NCBI GenBank assembly: GCA_046330225.1
Contig: JAXLTD010000004.1
Coordinates: forward strand, 186,001 to 250,000
Direction: 5' to 3'
Length of the DNA: 64,000 bases
DNA from: CANJIV01 sp046330225
GTDB taxonomy: Bacteria; Actinomycetota; Thermoleophilia; Solirubrobacterales; Solirubrobacteraceae
Part shown: in pieces, positions 8,475-16,324 of the stretch
Position numbering within the stretch: position 1 is the first letter of the stretch
Layout of the letters: each line of letters starts with the position of its first letter
The notes under the pieces: model-generated
Databases searched by the model: none
Told to the model about the DNA's origin: nothing
The model's input: the letters and a program-made list of their open reading frames with translations, nothing else
Translations under genes and position numbers: made by a program

Positions 8475-9185
8475 TCAGGCGCCGCCCGGCTCCGGCCGGA
8501 AGCGGTAGCCGACGCCGCGCACGGTGAGGATGTGCTCGGGCGCGGCGGGATCGGACTCGAGCTTCTCGCGCAGGTGCCGGATGTGGACGTCGATCGTGCG
8601 CGGATCGCGGTAGGCGCTGTCGCCCCAGACCGCCGCGAGGAGCATGTCCCGGCTGAACACCCGGCCCGGGGACCGGGCAAGCGCCAGGAGGATCTCGAAC
8701 TCCACGTACGTGAGCCGCACGGGGGCGCCGCGGGCGGTCACCTCGCGCTGGGCCGGGTCGATCACGACGTCGCCGCGCTCGAGCGCGGCGGGCGCCTCGT
8801 CCCCGGGCTGTGCGAGCTGGGAGCGCCGCAGGGCCGCCTTCACCCGGCTGCGGAACTCCCGCATCGAGAAGGGCTTGGTGATGTAGTCGTCGGCCCCGAG
8901 CTCGAGCCCGAGGACCTTGTCGATCTCCTCGGACCGGGCCGACAGCATGATGATCGGCACCGCGCTGCGGGCGCGGAGCTGCTTGCAGACCTCCAGGCCG
9001 TCGACGTGGGGCAGCATCACGTCGAGGATCACGAGGTCGAACGCCTGCTCGGCGAAGCGCGCGAGCGCCTCGCGGCCGTCCGCGGCGCGGACGACCTCGT
9101 ACCCGTCCTTCTGCAAGGGGTAGGAGAGGAGCTTCTGGATCGACGCCTCGTCGTCGACGAGGAGGATGCGCGCGGCGGAGGCCAT
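8475..9185 (-). CDS. OmpR/PhoB-family response regulator
   Basis: 236 residues from the ATG at 9185. Receiver domain 1-120 with the acidic pair Asp11-Asp12, phosphoacceptor Asp55 (LDVMLP) and Lys near 104 (TKPF). The C-terminal winged-helix DNA-binding domain is of trans_reg_C type (LTYVEFEILLALA, DVHIRHLREKLE, VRGVGYRF). It is first in the four-gene operon regulator-kinase-HtrA-phosphatase. An in-frame upstream ATG at 9254 would add Arg-rich residues unlike the family, so the internal start is chosen. A TACGCT box lies 11 bases upstream on the minus strand. Expected to bind DNA as a dimer and probably to autoregulate, as MprA does in mycobacteria; that is by analogy. Confidence 0.93.
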   Translation of the reverse strand: MASAARILLVDDEASIQKLLSYPLQKDGYEVVRAADGREALARFAEQAFDLVILDVMLPHVDGLEVCKQLRARSAVPIIMLSARSEEIDKVLGLELGADDYITKPFSMREFRSRVKAALRRSQLAQPGDEAPAALERGDVVIDPAQREVTARGAPVRLTYVEFEILLALARSPGRVFSRDMLLAAVWGDSAYRDPRTIDVHIRHLREKLESDPAAPEHILTVRGVGYRFRPEPGGA

Positions 9186-9255
9186 TGGGCGCCGAAAGCG
9201 TAGACCGAGCGGGCGGCGGCGGGGCCCGGTCCGGCCGGGAGCGTCCGCGGCCATC

Positions 9256-9261
9256 TACGCT
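9256..9261 (+). promoter_or_regulatory. -10-like box TACGCT before the M28-like membrane gene
   Basis: TACGCT ends eight bases before the ATG at 9270 and no Shine-Dalgarno sequence intervenes. With a transcription start 6-8 bases below the box, the mRNA would begin at or next to the start codon (leaderless). It is one of a set of similarly placed boxes in this window. Confidence 0.5.
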
Positions 9262-9269
9262 CCGGCGCG

Positions 9270-11030
9270 ATGCTCAATCCCGCGATCTACCGCGCGGGCC
9301 TGATTCCCGCGCTGCTGGCGGTGATCATCGCCGCGTTCTCGCTCTCGGAGCCGCCGAAGGGCGTGTCCACGATCCTGGCGCCGGACGCGTTCAACGGCCT
9401 GCGCGCCGTGGCGGTCCTGCAGGATCTCGTGCGGGCGTACCCGTCGCGGCGGCCCGGCTCGGCCGGGGACGACCGCCTGGCGGGCGAGATCGCCCAGACC
9501 CTGCGGCGGCGCGGCTACGTCGTCGGCGTGCGCACGGTGTCCGGCGGGACCGTCGACGGAGAGCGCACCCTCAAGACCGTGGTCGCACGGCGCGCCGGAT
9601 CGAGCCCGGGCCAGATCGTGGTCCTCACCTCCCGCGACGCCGTCGCGCCCGGATCGACGGCGCAGCTCTCGGGCACCGCCGCCCTGCTCGAGCTCGCCCG
9701 GGTGTTCGAGGGCCGGCGCCTGAACCGGACGATCACGCTCGTGTCGACGAGCGGGGGAAGCGGCGGCAGCGCAGGCGCCAACGAGTTCGCCCGGAACCCC
9801 GGCGGCCCGGTCGTCGCGGTGCTCGTCGCCGGCGACGTGGCGGGCCGGACCGTGCGCCGCCCGGTCGTCGTGCCCTGGGCGAACGGCCCGGTGGTCGCGC
9901 CGCTTCCGTTGCGGCGCACCGTCGAGGCGGCGATGCGGCTCGAGACCGGCACGCCGCCCGGCGACGCCCGCGGCTTCAGCCAGTTCGCCCGCCTCGCGCT
10001 GCCGTTCACCGTCTCCGAGCAGGGCGAGGTCCTCGCCCGCGGGCTTCCGGCGGTGCTCGTGCAGGCCAGCGGGGAGCGCGGGCCCGGGGCCGAGCGGAGC
10101 ATCGATCCCGATCGCCTGACGACCTACGGCCGGGCGATCCTGCGCTCGATCACGGCGATCGACGGCGCGCCGGCCAACGTGGGGCGCCCGGAGGCCACGA
10201 TCCTCGTGCGCACGAAGGAGCTGCCGGAGTGGGCGTTCCGGCTCCTCGTGCTCGGCCTCATGCTGCCGGTGCTCCTCGCGGCCGTGGACGGGGCAGCCCG
10301 GGCCCGCCGGCACGGGGAGCGGCCGCTCGCCTGGGTCGGCTGGACGCTGGCCGGCGCCGCCCCGTTCGTGATCGCGCTGGCGTTCGCCTGGATCCTCGAG
10401 CTCACCGGGCTGCTCCCGGCCGGGCTCCCGGCGCCGGCGCCGCCCGCCGCCGAGCCGGTCGACGGCGCAGCCGCGGCCGCCATGGCCGCGACGGTCCTCG
10501 TGCTCGTCGCGGCCTGGGCCGGGCTGCGGCCGCTCCTGCTGCGGGCCGCCGGGATCCGCGGGGCGCCGGCGCCCGCCGGGGCGGCCGCGGGCCTGATGGC
10601 CGTCCTGTGCGTCATCGCCGTCGTGGTGTGGGCCCTGAACCCCTACGCCGCGGCGCTGCTGGTGCTGCCGCTTCACATCTGGCTGTTCGTGGCGGCACCC
10701 GAGGTCCGCACCGGCCGGCTCGTCTCCGCGGCGCTGGTGCTCGTGTCCCTCCTCCCGCTGATCGCCGTCCTGGCGTTCGAGCTCTCAGCGCAGGGCTTCG
10801 GCCCGCTCGACGCGGCCTGGCAGGGCTTGCTGCTCGTCGTGGGCGGGTTCGTGGGGCCGGTCGGCTCGGTCGTGTGGTGCGCCCTCGGCGGCGTGCTGGC
10901 GAGCCTCGGCGAGCTCGTGCGCGCCCAGGCCGGCGTCATCCGGGATGTCCCGCCTCCCAAGACCCGCGGGCCTTCGAGCTACGCCGGGCCCGGGTCCCTG
11001 GGCGGCACCGAGTCGGCGCTGCGCCGCTGA
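9270..11030 (+). CDS. Multi-pass membrane protein with degenerate M28 peptidase domain
   Basis: 586 residues. One membrane helix near 10-26, then an extracytoplasmic domain (about 40-300) with the fold pattern of M28 metallopeptidases, then about seven to eight further helices between 315 and 550 and a short cytoplasmic tail. In M28 enzymes the first zinc ligands sit in HxD and in a GADDN segment, and a Glu-Glu pair follows. Here the matching stretches read SRDAVAPGSTAQLSGTAA and VSTSGGSGGSAG, so His, Asp and the Glu pair are missing. The alignment of TAALLELARVF with the family is otherwise good. I infer a non-catalytic binding or scaffolding protein. The gene precedes the sortase at 11052 with a 21-base gap on the same strand; a functional link is possible but unproven. 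Confidence 0.75.
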   Translation: MLNPAIYRAGLIPALLAVIIAAFSLSEPPKGVSTILAPDAFNGLRAVAVLQDLVRAYPSRRPGSAGDDRLAGEIAQTLRRRGYVVGVRTVSGGTVDGERTLKTVVARRAGSSPGQIVVLTSRDAVAPGSTAQLSGTAALLELARVFEGRRLNRTITLVSTSGGSGGSAGANEFARNPGGPVVAVLVAGDVAGRTVRRPVVVPWANGPVVAPLPLRRTVEAAMRLETGTPPGDARGFSQFARLALPFTVSEQGEVLARGLPAVLVQASGERGPGAERSIDPDRLTTYGRAILRSITAIDGAPANVGRPEATILVRTKELPEWAFRLLVLGLMLPVLLAAVDGAARARRHGERPLAWVGWTLAGAAPFVIALAFAWILELTGLLPAGLPAPAPPAAEPVDGAAAAAMAATVLVLVAAWAGLRPLLLRAAGIRGAPAPAGAAAGLMAVLCVIAVVVWALNPYAAALLVLPLHIWLFVAAPEVRTGRLVSAALVLVSLLPLIAVLAFELSAQGFGPLDAAWQGLLLVVGGFVGPVGSVVWCALGGVLASLGELVRAQAGVIRDVPPPKTRGPSSYAGPGSLGGTESALRR

Positions 11031-11039
11031 GCGGACGGG

Positions 11040-11045
11040 CATACT
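11040..11045 (+). promoter_or_regulatory. -10-like box CATACT before sortase
   Basis: CATACT ends six bases before the sortase ATG at 11052, in the 21-base gap after the membrane gene, with no ribosome-binding site between. This suggests a second, leaderless transcript for the sortase independent of the upstream gene. Confidence 0.45.
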
Positions 11046-11051
11046 GGGCGG

Positions 11052-11735
11052 ATGCGGCGCGTTCTGCGGGCCCTCTCCACCGTGCTCATCGTGGCCGGCA
11101 CGCTGCTCATCGCCGACGCGGCGGTGACGCTCGCCTGGCAGGAGCCGGTGTCGGCCATCTACGCGAAGGTGACCCAGGATCGCCTGTCCGGCGAGCTGGG
11201 CGATCTCGAGTCCAAGGACCTCTCGGCCTCCCAGCGCCGGGCGCTCGCGACGTTGCGAACGAACACGCGGCGCATCGCGTTCCTGGCGCGCGCGGACCGC
11301 CGGTCGCTGCAGGAGGGCGACGCGGTGGGCCGCATCAAGATCCCGAAGATCGGCGCGAACTTCGTGATCGTGGAGGGGACGAACCCCGCGGACCTGCGCA
11401 CCGGTCCGGGCCACTACCCGGAGACCCCGCTGCCCGGCCTGCCCGGCACCGTCGCGATCGCCGGTCACCGGACGACGTATCTCGCGCCGTTCCGCCGGAT
11501 CAACGAGCTCGAGCGCGGGGACCGGATCACGATCACGATGCCCTACGGGACGTTCGTCTACTCGGTCCAGCGCCAGCAGATCGTCTCGCCGCAGGCGCTG
11601 TGGGTCCTGCGCCGCAAGGGCTACAACCGCCTCGTGCTGACGGCCTGCCACCCGCTGTACAGCGCCGCTCAGCGCATCGTGGTGTTCGCGCGGGAGATCT
11701 CCGGCGTGCCTCGCGGCGCGGCCAAGGGGCCCTGA
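11052..11735 (+). CDS. Sortase, class E-like
   Basis: 227 residues: N-terminal membrane anchor (about 5-27), a linker, and a sortase beta-barrel. Catalytic residues are all present: His139 in IAGHRTTY, Cys199 in LTACHP and Arg208 in AAQRIVVF. The TAC variant before the final HP resembles actinobacterial class E (pilin-independent, often LAxTG-recognising) more than class A. It would anchor secreted proteins to peptidoglycan outside the membrane. I found no LPxTG- or LAxTG-tailed substrate in the complete secreted proteins of this window; the Gly-rich protein at 1-2067 cannot be checked because its C-terminus is outside. Confidence 0.9.
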   Translation: MRRVLRALSTVLIVAGTLLIADAAVTLAWQEPVSAIYAKVTQDRLSGELGDLESKDLSASQRRALATLRTNTRRIAFLARADRRSLQEGDAVGRIKIPKIGANFVIVEGTNPADLRTGPGHYPETPLPGLPGTVAIAGHRTTYLAPFRRINELERGDRITITMPYGTFVYSVQRQQIVSPQALWVLRRKGYNRLVLTACHPLYSAAQRIVVFAREISGVPRGAAKGP

Positions 11736-11854
11736 CCGCCCGCCGGCCGACAGGTGTCCAGCCTCGGCCGGCAACGCTCACAGCCCGGCCGCGACGGATC
11801 GATAACGCGGGTGTCCCGACTCCCCGCACCTGCGGCCAACCCGGGAGCCCGACG

Positions 11855-12043
11855 GTGAGCGACCCGATGCGACCCACGAATCTCGAACGACTCCGCGCCC
11901 GCATCCAGTGCGACGCCTACGAGGTCGACGACGCCGCGGTCGCGGACGCGATCATCCGGCGGATGCTCGTGCCCGTGCGCGCCGCCCTCGATCCGGAGCG
12001 CGGCCTGCGCCTCGCGAACGGAACGCTGCCGTCCGGGCAGTGA
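11855..12043 (+). CDS. Small FlgM-like protein
   Basis: 62 residues from GTG at 11855, with GGGAG seven bases upstream; an in-frame ATG at 11867 gives 58 residues. The central segment, about residues 17-40 (LRARIQCDAYEVDDAAVADAII), matches the C-terminal pattern of FlgM anti-sigma-28 factors: a basic helix, a G/A-Y-x-V/I-D turn, then a helix with VA-x-AI. FlgM binds the flagellar sigma factor FliA and is exported when the hook is complete. No flagellar gene is in the window, so this is an isolated copy between the sortase and a convergent cytochrome gene. GATAAC at 11800-11805 lies upstream but is a weak match to a sigma-28 -10 element. Family call from motif only. Confidence 0.55.
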   Translation: MSDPMRPTNLERLRARIQCDAYEVDDAAVADAIIRRMLVPVRAALDPERGLRLANGTLPSGQ

Positions 12044-12062
12044 GCGTCGGCGCAGGCCGGGC

Positions 12063-12488
12063 CTACTGCCCGGCGACCGACGAAACGTAGGCGCTGACCG
12101 CCTTGATCTGGGCGGGGCTGAGCTGGTCCTTGAACGCCGGCATCCCGCCGCCGCCGGCCGTGACCTGGGCCTCGACGGCGGCCGCGTCCGGCTTGAGGCT
12201 GTCGAGGTTGGGCCCGACCTGCCCGCTCGCGCCAGCCGCCTTGAGCGTGTGGCAGCCCGCGCAGCCGGCGGAGGCGAAGACCTGCTTGCCCTCGGCGCTG
12301 GCGGCGGCCGTGGTGGCCGGCGCGGCCGTCGCCGTCGTCGTCGCCGGAGCCGCCGCGGTGGTGGCGGGCGCCGCCGTGCTGTCCCCGCCGCTGTCGCTGC
12401 TGGACGAGCCGCACGCGGTCAGCGGCACGGCGACGAGAGCGATGCAGGCGGCGGCGGCAGGCAGGAAGCGCGGGGCGGGGCGGCTCAC
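12063..12488 (-). CDS. Mono-haem c-type cytochrome lipoprotein
   Basis: 141 residues. Signal peptide ending in lipobox LTAC (Cys26), then an Ala/Thr/Pro-rich flexible tether (about 27-64), then a small cytochrome c domain with haem motif CAGCH (Cys76, Cys79, His80) and distal ligand Met116 in GGMPAF. It resembles cytochrome c6/c553-type electron carriers tethered to the outer face of the membrane, where it could shuttle electrons to a terminal oxidase. The start GTG at 12488 is supported by AGGAG seven bases upstream on the minus strand. It is 35 bases downstream of the EEP gene on the same strand, and no respiratory gene is nearby to identify a partner. Confidence 0.9.
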   Translation of the reverse strand: MSRPAPRFLPAAAACIALVAVPLTACGSSSSDSGGDSTAAPATTAAAPATTTATAAPATTAAASAEGKQVFASAGCAGCHTLKAAGASGQVGPNLDSLKPDAAAVEAQVTAGGGGMPAFKDQLSPAQIKAVSAYVSSVAGQ

Positions 12489-12523
12489 GGGATTCTCCTC
12501 GGCGGCGGACGGGCGCAGGAACT

Positions 12524-13231
12524 CTAGCCCGGTTCGCCGCCGGAGCCCGCAGTTCCTGCGAAGCTGGCGTGCGAAGCCAGGACAGCCCGCACGGGCGCGT
12601 GGTCGCTCAGCGTGCCCCGGTCGAGGCGCTCGCCCGGCGCCGCCTTGGTGAGGCCGCGCGCCCAGACGTGATCGACCCCGTGCCACGCCGCGTCGACGAA
12701 GCCGGGCATCGCCGGGTCGCGGACGTTGAAGTCGCCGCCGAGCACCGCCGGCGCGTCTCCGGCCCAGCGCAGCACCGCCGCGCGAGCGGCCGCGACGTCG
12801 GCCCGGGAACGGGCGTGGGGGCGGACCTGGGCGTGGAGGTTGGCCACCCAGAGGCCGGATCCCGTCCGCACCGCGTGGACGTGGCGCCGCTCCGGCCACA
12901 GGCGCAGGCGCCGGGAGGCGTGCGCCGTGATCCCGCCCTGGCCGCGGATGAGGATGGCGTTGGCGCCGCCGCCGCCGCTCTTGATGAGGTCGGGCCAGCG
13001 GACGGCGACGAACTTCCGGGCCGCCAGGACCTGGTTGCGGGAGGTCAGCACCGACCGACCGGCGGCGCCGCACGCGCGGGCCAGCGGCTCCGGCCACCAC
13101 GGCGGCACCTCCTGGAGGAGCGCGGCGTCCCACTCCCACCCGGCCAGCCTGGCCGCGAACTCGCCGAGGAGGTCGCGGCCCGCCGGGGGCTCGGCCCGTC
13201 CGTGGTAGAGGTTCCAGGTGAGGACGCGCAT
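12524..13231 (-). CDS. Endonuclease/exonuclease/phosphatase (EEP) family hydrolase
   Basis: 235 residues of the EEP fold shared by exonuclease III, DNase I and sphingomyelinases. Metal and catalytic motifs are visible in order: TWNLYHG at the N-terminus, LLQEVP with the metal-binding Glu, VANLHAQ, GGDFNVRDP with the catalytic Asp-Asn, and LSDHAPV with the terminal Asp-His pair. No signal peptide is seen, so a cytosolic enzyme is likely. Substrate (DNA, lipid head group or phosphoinositide) cannot be told from sequence. It is divergent from argF, 51 bases between start codons; a TATGCT box for this strand lies 11 bases upstream of its ATG. Confidence 0.85.
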   Translation of the reverse strand: MRVLTWNLYHGRAEPPAGRDLLGEFAARLAGWEWDAALLQEVPPWWPEPLARACGAAGRSVLTSRNQVLAARKFVAVRWPDLIKSGGGGANAILIRGQGGITAHASRRLRLWPERRHVHAVRTGSGLWVANLHAQVRPHARSRADVAAARAAVLRWAGDAPAVLGGDFNVRDPAMPGFVDAAWHGVDHVWARGLTKAAPGERLDRGTLSDHAPVRAVLASHASFAGTAGSGGEPG

Positions 13232-13246
13232 CCCGCGGCCCGAGCA

Positions 13247-13275
13247 TAGACCGGCTCGTTCCGCCGCCCTACACT
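13247..13275 (+). promoter_or_regulatory. argF promoter, leaderless
   Basis: TAGACC at 13247-13252 (-35), a 17-base spacer, and TACACT at 13270-13275 (-10). The -10 box ends seven bases before the TTG start of argF, so transcription should begin at or beside the start codon. There is no ribosome-binding site. No ArgR-like palindrome was recognised. Confidence 0.6.
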
Positions 13276-13282
13276 GGCCCGC

Positions 13283-14197
13283 TTGCCGCGCCACTTCCTC
13301 ACCGGCACCGAACTGGACGCCCCCGACCTGGCGGCGATCCTGGACCGTGCGCTTGCGCTCAAGGCGGCGCCGCACTCGTCTGACGCCCTGCGGCGCCAGA
13401 CCGTGGCGCTGATCTTCGAGAAGCCCTCGACCCGCACCCGCCTCTCGTTCGAAGCCGGGGTCGCCGAGCTGGGCGGCCACCCGGCCGTTCTGCGCTCCGA
13501 CGAGCTGCAGCTGTCGCGCGGCGAGTCGCCCCGCGACACGGCGCTCGTGCTCTCGCGCATGGCTGCCGCCGTCGGGATGCGCACGCACGACGACGCGATC
13601 CTCGAGGAGCTCGCGGCCCACGCCACGATCCCCGTGATCAACCTGCTCACGGCCGGGCATCACCCGTGCCAGGCCCTCGCGGACCTCCTGACGCTGCGCG
13701 AGACCTTCGGGCAGCTCGACGGCCTCGTGCTCGCCTACGTCGGGGACGGCAACAACGTGGCCCGCTCGCTCGCCCTGCTCGGCCCGCTCGCCGGCGTGCA
13801 GGTGCGGATCGCGGCCCCGGAGGGCTACCAGCTCGAGGCGATCGGCGGCCTGGTGCGCACCGATGATCCCGCCGCGGCAGCTGCGGGGGCGAACGCGCTG
13901 TACACCGACGTGTGGGTGTCGATGGGCGACGAGGCCACCGCGGCCCAGCGGCGGGCCGACCTGGCGCCCTACCGGATCGACGCGGCGCTGCTCGACCGGG
14001 CCGCTCCCGGCGCCATCGCCCTGCACTGCCTCCCGGCGCACCCCGGGGAGGAGATCACCGCGGAGGTGCTCTACGGATCGCGCCAGCGCATCTGGGACCA
14101 GGCGGAGAACCGCCGGCACGCCCAGAAGGCCCTGCTCGAGTTTCTCGTCGGCGCCCTCCCGGCGCCCGGACCGTCCCGGGGCGGGTCGGCGTCCTGA
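13283..14197 (+). CDS. argF: Ornithine carbamoyltransferase
   Basis: 304 residues. Catalyses carbamoyl phosphate + ornithine to citrulline, the sixth step of arginine synthesis. Carbamoyl-phosphate site EKPSTRTR at 46-53, HHPCQALAD near 126-134, ornithine-side DVWVSMGDE near 210-218, and the HCLPAHP motif near 248-254, which distinguishes it from aspartate transcarbamylase. Length is normal. The start is TTG at 13283, directly below a good -10 box and without a Shine-Dalgarno sequence, so a leaderless mRNA is likely. Other arg genes are not adjacent; the gene downstream is a phasin-like protein. Confidence 0.95.
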   Translation: MPRHFLTGTELDAPDLAAILDRALALKAAPHSSDALRRQTVALIFEKPSTRTRLSFEAGVAELGGHPAVLRSDELQLSRGESPRDTALVLSRMAAAVGMRTHDDAILEELAAHATIPVINLLTAGHHPCQALADLLTLRETFGQLDGLVLAYVGDGNNVARSLALLGPLAGVQVRIAAPEGYQLEAIGGLVRTDDPAAAAAGANALYTDVWVSMGDEATAAQRRADLAPYRIDAALLDRAAPGAIALHCLPAHPGEEITAEVLYGSRQRIWDQAENRRHAQKALLEFLVGALPAPGPSRGGSAS

Positions 14198-14234
14198 TTG
14201 CGGTAGCCTCGCGCCGACCCGAGAGAGGAGAGCC

Positions 14235-14792
14235 ATGACGCAGCCCAAACAGGCAGCAGGGAGCCGGTCTGGCGGGGCATCGCGCCGGACGCGCTCCGCG
14301 CCTGCCGGAAAGCGCGCGGGGGCGAAGGCCGCTCCGCCGAACCCTCCCGGGCCGGAGGAGGACCGTGAGGCGCTCGATGCGCTGCGCGACGCCGTGACCC
14401 GCGGCGTCCTGCGCCAGTTCGAGGTCGTCATGCTCACCCGCGAGCGCATCCAGGAGGCGCTCGACGACGCCGTCGCCCGCGGCCGCATGACGCGCAGCGA
14501 CGCGGAGGACCTCGTCGCGGACCTCTACCGCCGCGGCCGGCGCCAGACCGAAGACCTGATCGCCGACCTCGAGCAGCTCGTCGGCCGCGCACGCCGCAGC
14601 GGGGAGGAGGGCGCGCCCGCCGGCGCCGGCCCGGCCCTCGCGATCCGCGGCTACGACGACCTCACGGCGGCGCAGGTCGGGGCCAAGCTCCCCGGGCTCA
14701 CGCCAGCGGAGCTCCGCAAGATCCGCGACTACGAGCGCCGCAACGCCAACCGCAAGTCGGTTCTCACGGCCGTCGAGAAGGCCCTCGGCTAG
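14235..14792 (+). CDS. Phasin-like coiled-coil protein with C-terminal helical motif
   Basis: 185 residues from ATG 14235, with GAGAGGAG just upstream as a clear ribosome-binding site. The N-terminus (1-45) is a basic, Ala/Gly/Pro-rich tail. Residues about 48-115 form amphipathic heptad helices of the polyhydroxyalkanoate granule/phasin-like superfamily. The last 50 residues, containing YDDLTAAQV, LPGLTPAEL and KIRDYERRNANRKSVL, form a separate helical hairpin that I recall in many actinobacterial proteins of unknown role. The basic tail could bind DNA or an acidic surface. No PHA synthase gene is nearby, so a granule role is only a family-based guess. Lies 37 bases after argF. Confidence 0.62.
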   Translation: MTQPKQAAGSRSGGASRRTRSAPAGKRAGAKAAPPNPPGPEEDREALDALRDAVTRGVLRQFEVVMLTRERIQEALDDAVARGRMTRSDAEDLVADLYRRGRRQTEDLIADLEQLVGRARRSGEEGAPAGAGPALAIRGYDDLTAAQVGAKLPGLTPAELRKIRDYERRNANRKSVLTAVEKALG

Positions 14793-14849
14793 CCCGGCCC
14801 GGGGGCGGCGGGCCAGCGGCGCGCCCCGGGCCTGCCATCCTTGGCGGCC

Positions 14850-16202
14850 ATGTCCGCCCCCGTCACCGCCCGGCCGCAGCGCGGCGCCGAGCTCCAGCTG
14901 CGCATCGAGCGGCTCGCCTACGGCGGCGCCGGCGTCGCCCGCCTCGACGGGTACGTGGTGTTCGTCGCCGGCGCCCTTCCGGGCGATCTCGTCCGCGCGG
15001 TCGTCGGCAAGAGCAAGCGCGCCTACGCGGAGGCCCGCGCGACCGAGCTGATCGAGCCGGGGCCCGATCGCGTGGCGCCGCTCGCCGACCACCCGGGCGC
15101 AGCCTGGCAGGAGCTGCGCTACGACCGTCAGCTCGAGGTCAAGCAGGAGCTCGTTGACGACAGCCTGCGCCGGATCGGCCGCCTCGACGGCTTCGCGCTC
15201 GAGCCGATCGTCCCAGCGGCGGAGCCGTGGCGGTACCGGAACAAGCTGGAGTACTCGTTCGGGGCCGGCGACGACGGCGGGCTGGTCTGCGGCTTCCACG
15301 CGCCCGGGCGCTGGGATCGCATCGAGCCCGTGGCCGACTGCCTGCTCGCCTCCGAGCGCAGCAACGCCGCCCGCGAGCAGGTCCTCGCCTGGGCCCGCGC
15401 CCAGGGGCTCGAGCCCTACGACCGGCGGGCCGGGACCGGCCTGCTGCGCAACCTCGTCGTGCGCGAGGGGCGGCGCACCGGCCAGCTGCACGTGCGGCTC
15501 GTGACGTCGCCCGGGGAGCTCGACACCACGAGCCTGGCGGCGGCGGTGCCGTGCGACGGGCTGCTCTGGACCCAGGTGGAGGGCGTCGCCGAGGTCACCG
15601 CCGGCGGCGACACCGAGCTGCTGTCCGGCGCGGCTCAGCTCGAGGAGGAGCTGGGCGGCATGTCGTTCCTCATCTCGCCCGAGGCGTTCTTCCAGACGAA
15701 CACCGAGATGGCCGAAGCGCTCTACGGGGTCGCCGCGGAGTACGCCGCGCTGGCCGGCTGGGAGCGCCTGTTCGACCTCTACTGCGGCATCGGGACCGTC
15801 GGCCTGACACTCTCGCCGCGGGCCCGCGAGCTCTGGGGCGTCGAGATCGTCGAGGCGGCCGTGGCCGACGCGATCGCCAACGCGAAGCGCAATCACGTCG
15901 CGCACGCGCACTTCTTTGCCGGCAACGTGCGCCTGGCCATGCGCGAGCTCGTCGAGCGGGCGGGGCGCCCCGACGTCCTCGTGCTCGATCCGCCGCGCGC
16001 CGGGCTCTCCCAAAAGATCGTGCGCCGCGTGATCGAGGCCGGCCCCAAGCGCATCGTCTACGTCTCCTGCAACCCGACGACGCTCGCCCCAAACGCAGCG
16101 CAGCTCGCCGAGGCGGGATGGCGGCTCACGCGCGTGCGCCCCGTCGACATGTTTCCCCAGACCCCGCACGTCGAGTGCGTGGCCCTGCTCGAGCGGGCCT
16201 GA
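14850..16202 (+). CDS. TrmA/RlmD-family 23S rRNA or tRNA uracil-C5 methyltransferase
   Basis: 450 residues from ATG 14850; a TTG three codons earlier is the alternative. Order: N-terminal TRAM RNA-binding domain (about 12-70), a central domain, and a SAM-dependent methyltransferase domain with FQTN, FDLYCGIGTVGL, DPPRAGL and the catalytic Cys in VSCNPTTLA. The family methylates uracil C5 (U1939/U747 of 23S rRNA or U54 of tRNA). In RlmD-type enzymes four cysteines after the TRAM domain hold a 4Fe-4S cluster. Here that stretch reads DRVAPLADHPGAAWQELRY and contains none, so the cluster is absent while the catalytic site is intact. Target site is not assignable. Confidence 0.88.
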   Translation: MSAPVTARPQRGAELQLRIERLAYGGAGVARLDGYVVFVAGALPGDLVRAVVGKSKRAYAEARATELIEPGPDRVAPLADHPGAAWQELRYDRQLEVKQELVDDSLRRIGRLDGFALEPIVPAAEPWRYRNKLEYSFGAGDDGGLVCGFHAPGRWDRIEPVADCLLASERSNAAREQVLAWARAQGLEPYDRRAGTGLLRNLVVREGRRTGQLHVRLVTSPGELDTTSLAAAVPCDGLLWTQVEGVAEVTAGGDTELLSGAAQLEEELGGMSFLISPEAFFQTNTEMAEALYGVAAEYAALAGWERLFDLYCGIGTVGLTLSPRARELWGVEIVEAAVADAIANAKRNHVAHAHFFAGNVRLAMRELVERAGRPDVLVLDPPRAGLSQKIVRRVIEAGPKRIVYVSCNPTTLAPNAAQLAEAGWRLTRVRPVDMFPQTPHVECVALLERA

Positions 16203-16324
16203 GCGCCGCGGCACCGGCCGCAGCCGGGCCGTTGGCGGCCTGAGACCGGGCCCCGCGTCTCTGCGGCGCGGCCGCCCGCACGGCTACGGTGGCTCGACCC
16301 GTCACCGTCCCGCCAGGAGCGTCC

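Noticed and set aside
9185..12043. Single long plus-strand frame across the M28-like gene, the sortase and the FlgM-like ORF
   Set aside because: Only its last 189 bases (11855-12043) carry protein-like sequence with a ribosome-binding site. The rest is Arg-rich antisense or off-frame noise over better-supported genes.
12524..14488. Long N-terminal extension of the EEP gene through argF on the minus strand
   Set aside because: The extension is antisense to a perfect ornithine carbamoyltransferase and is low-complexity; ATG 13231 begins the EEP motif TWNLYHG.
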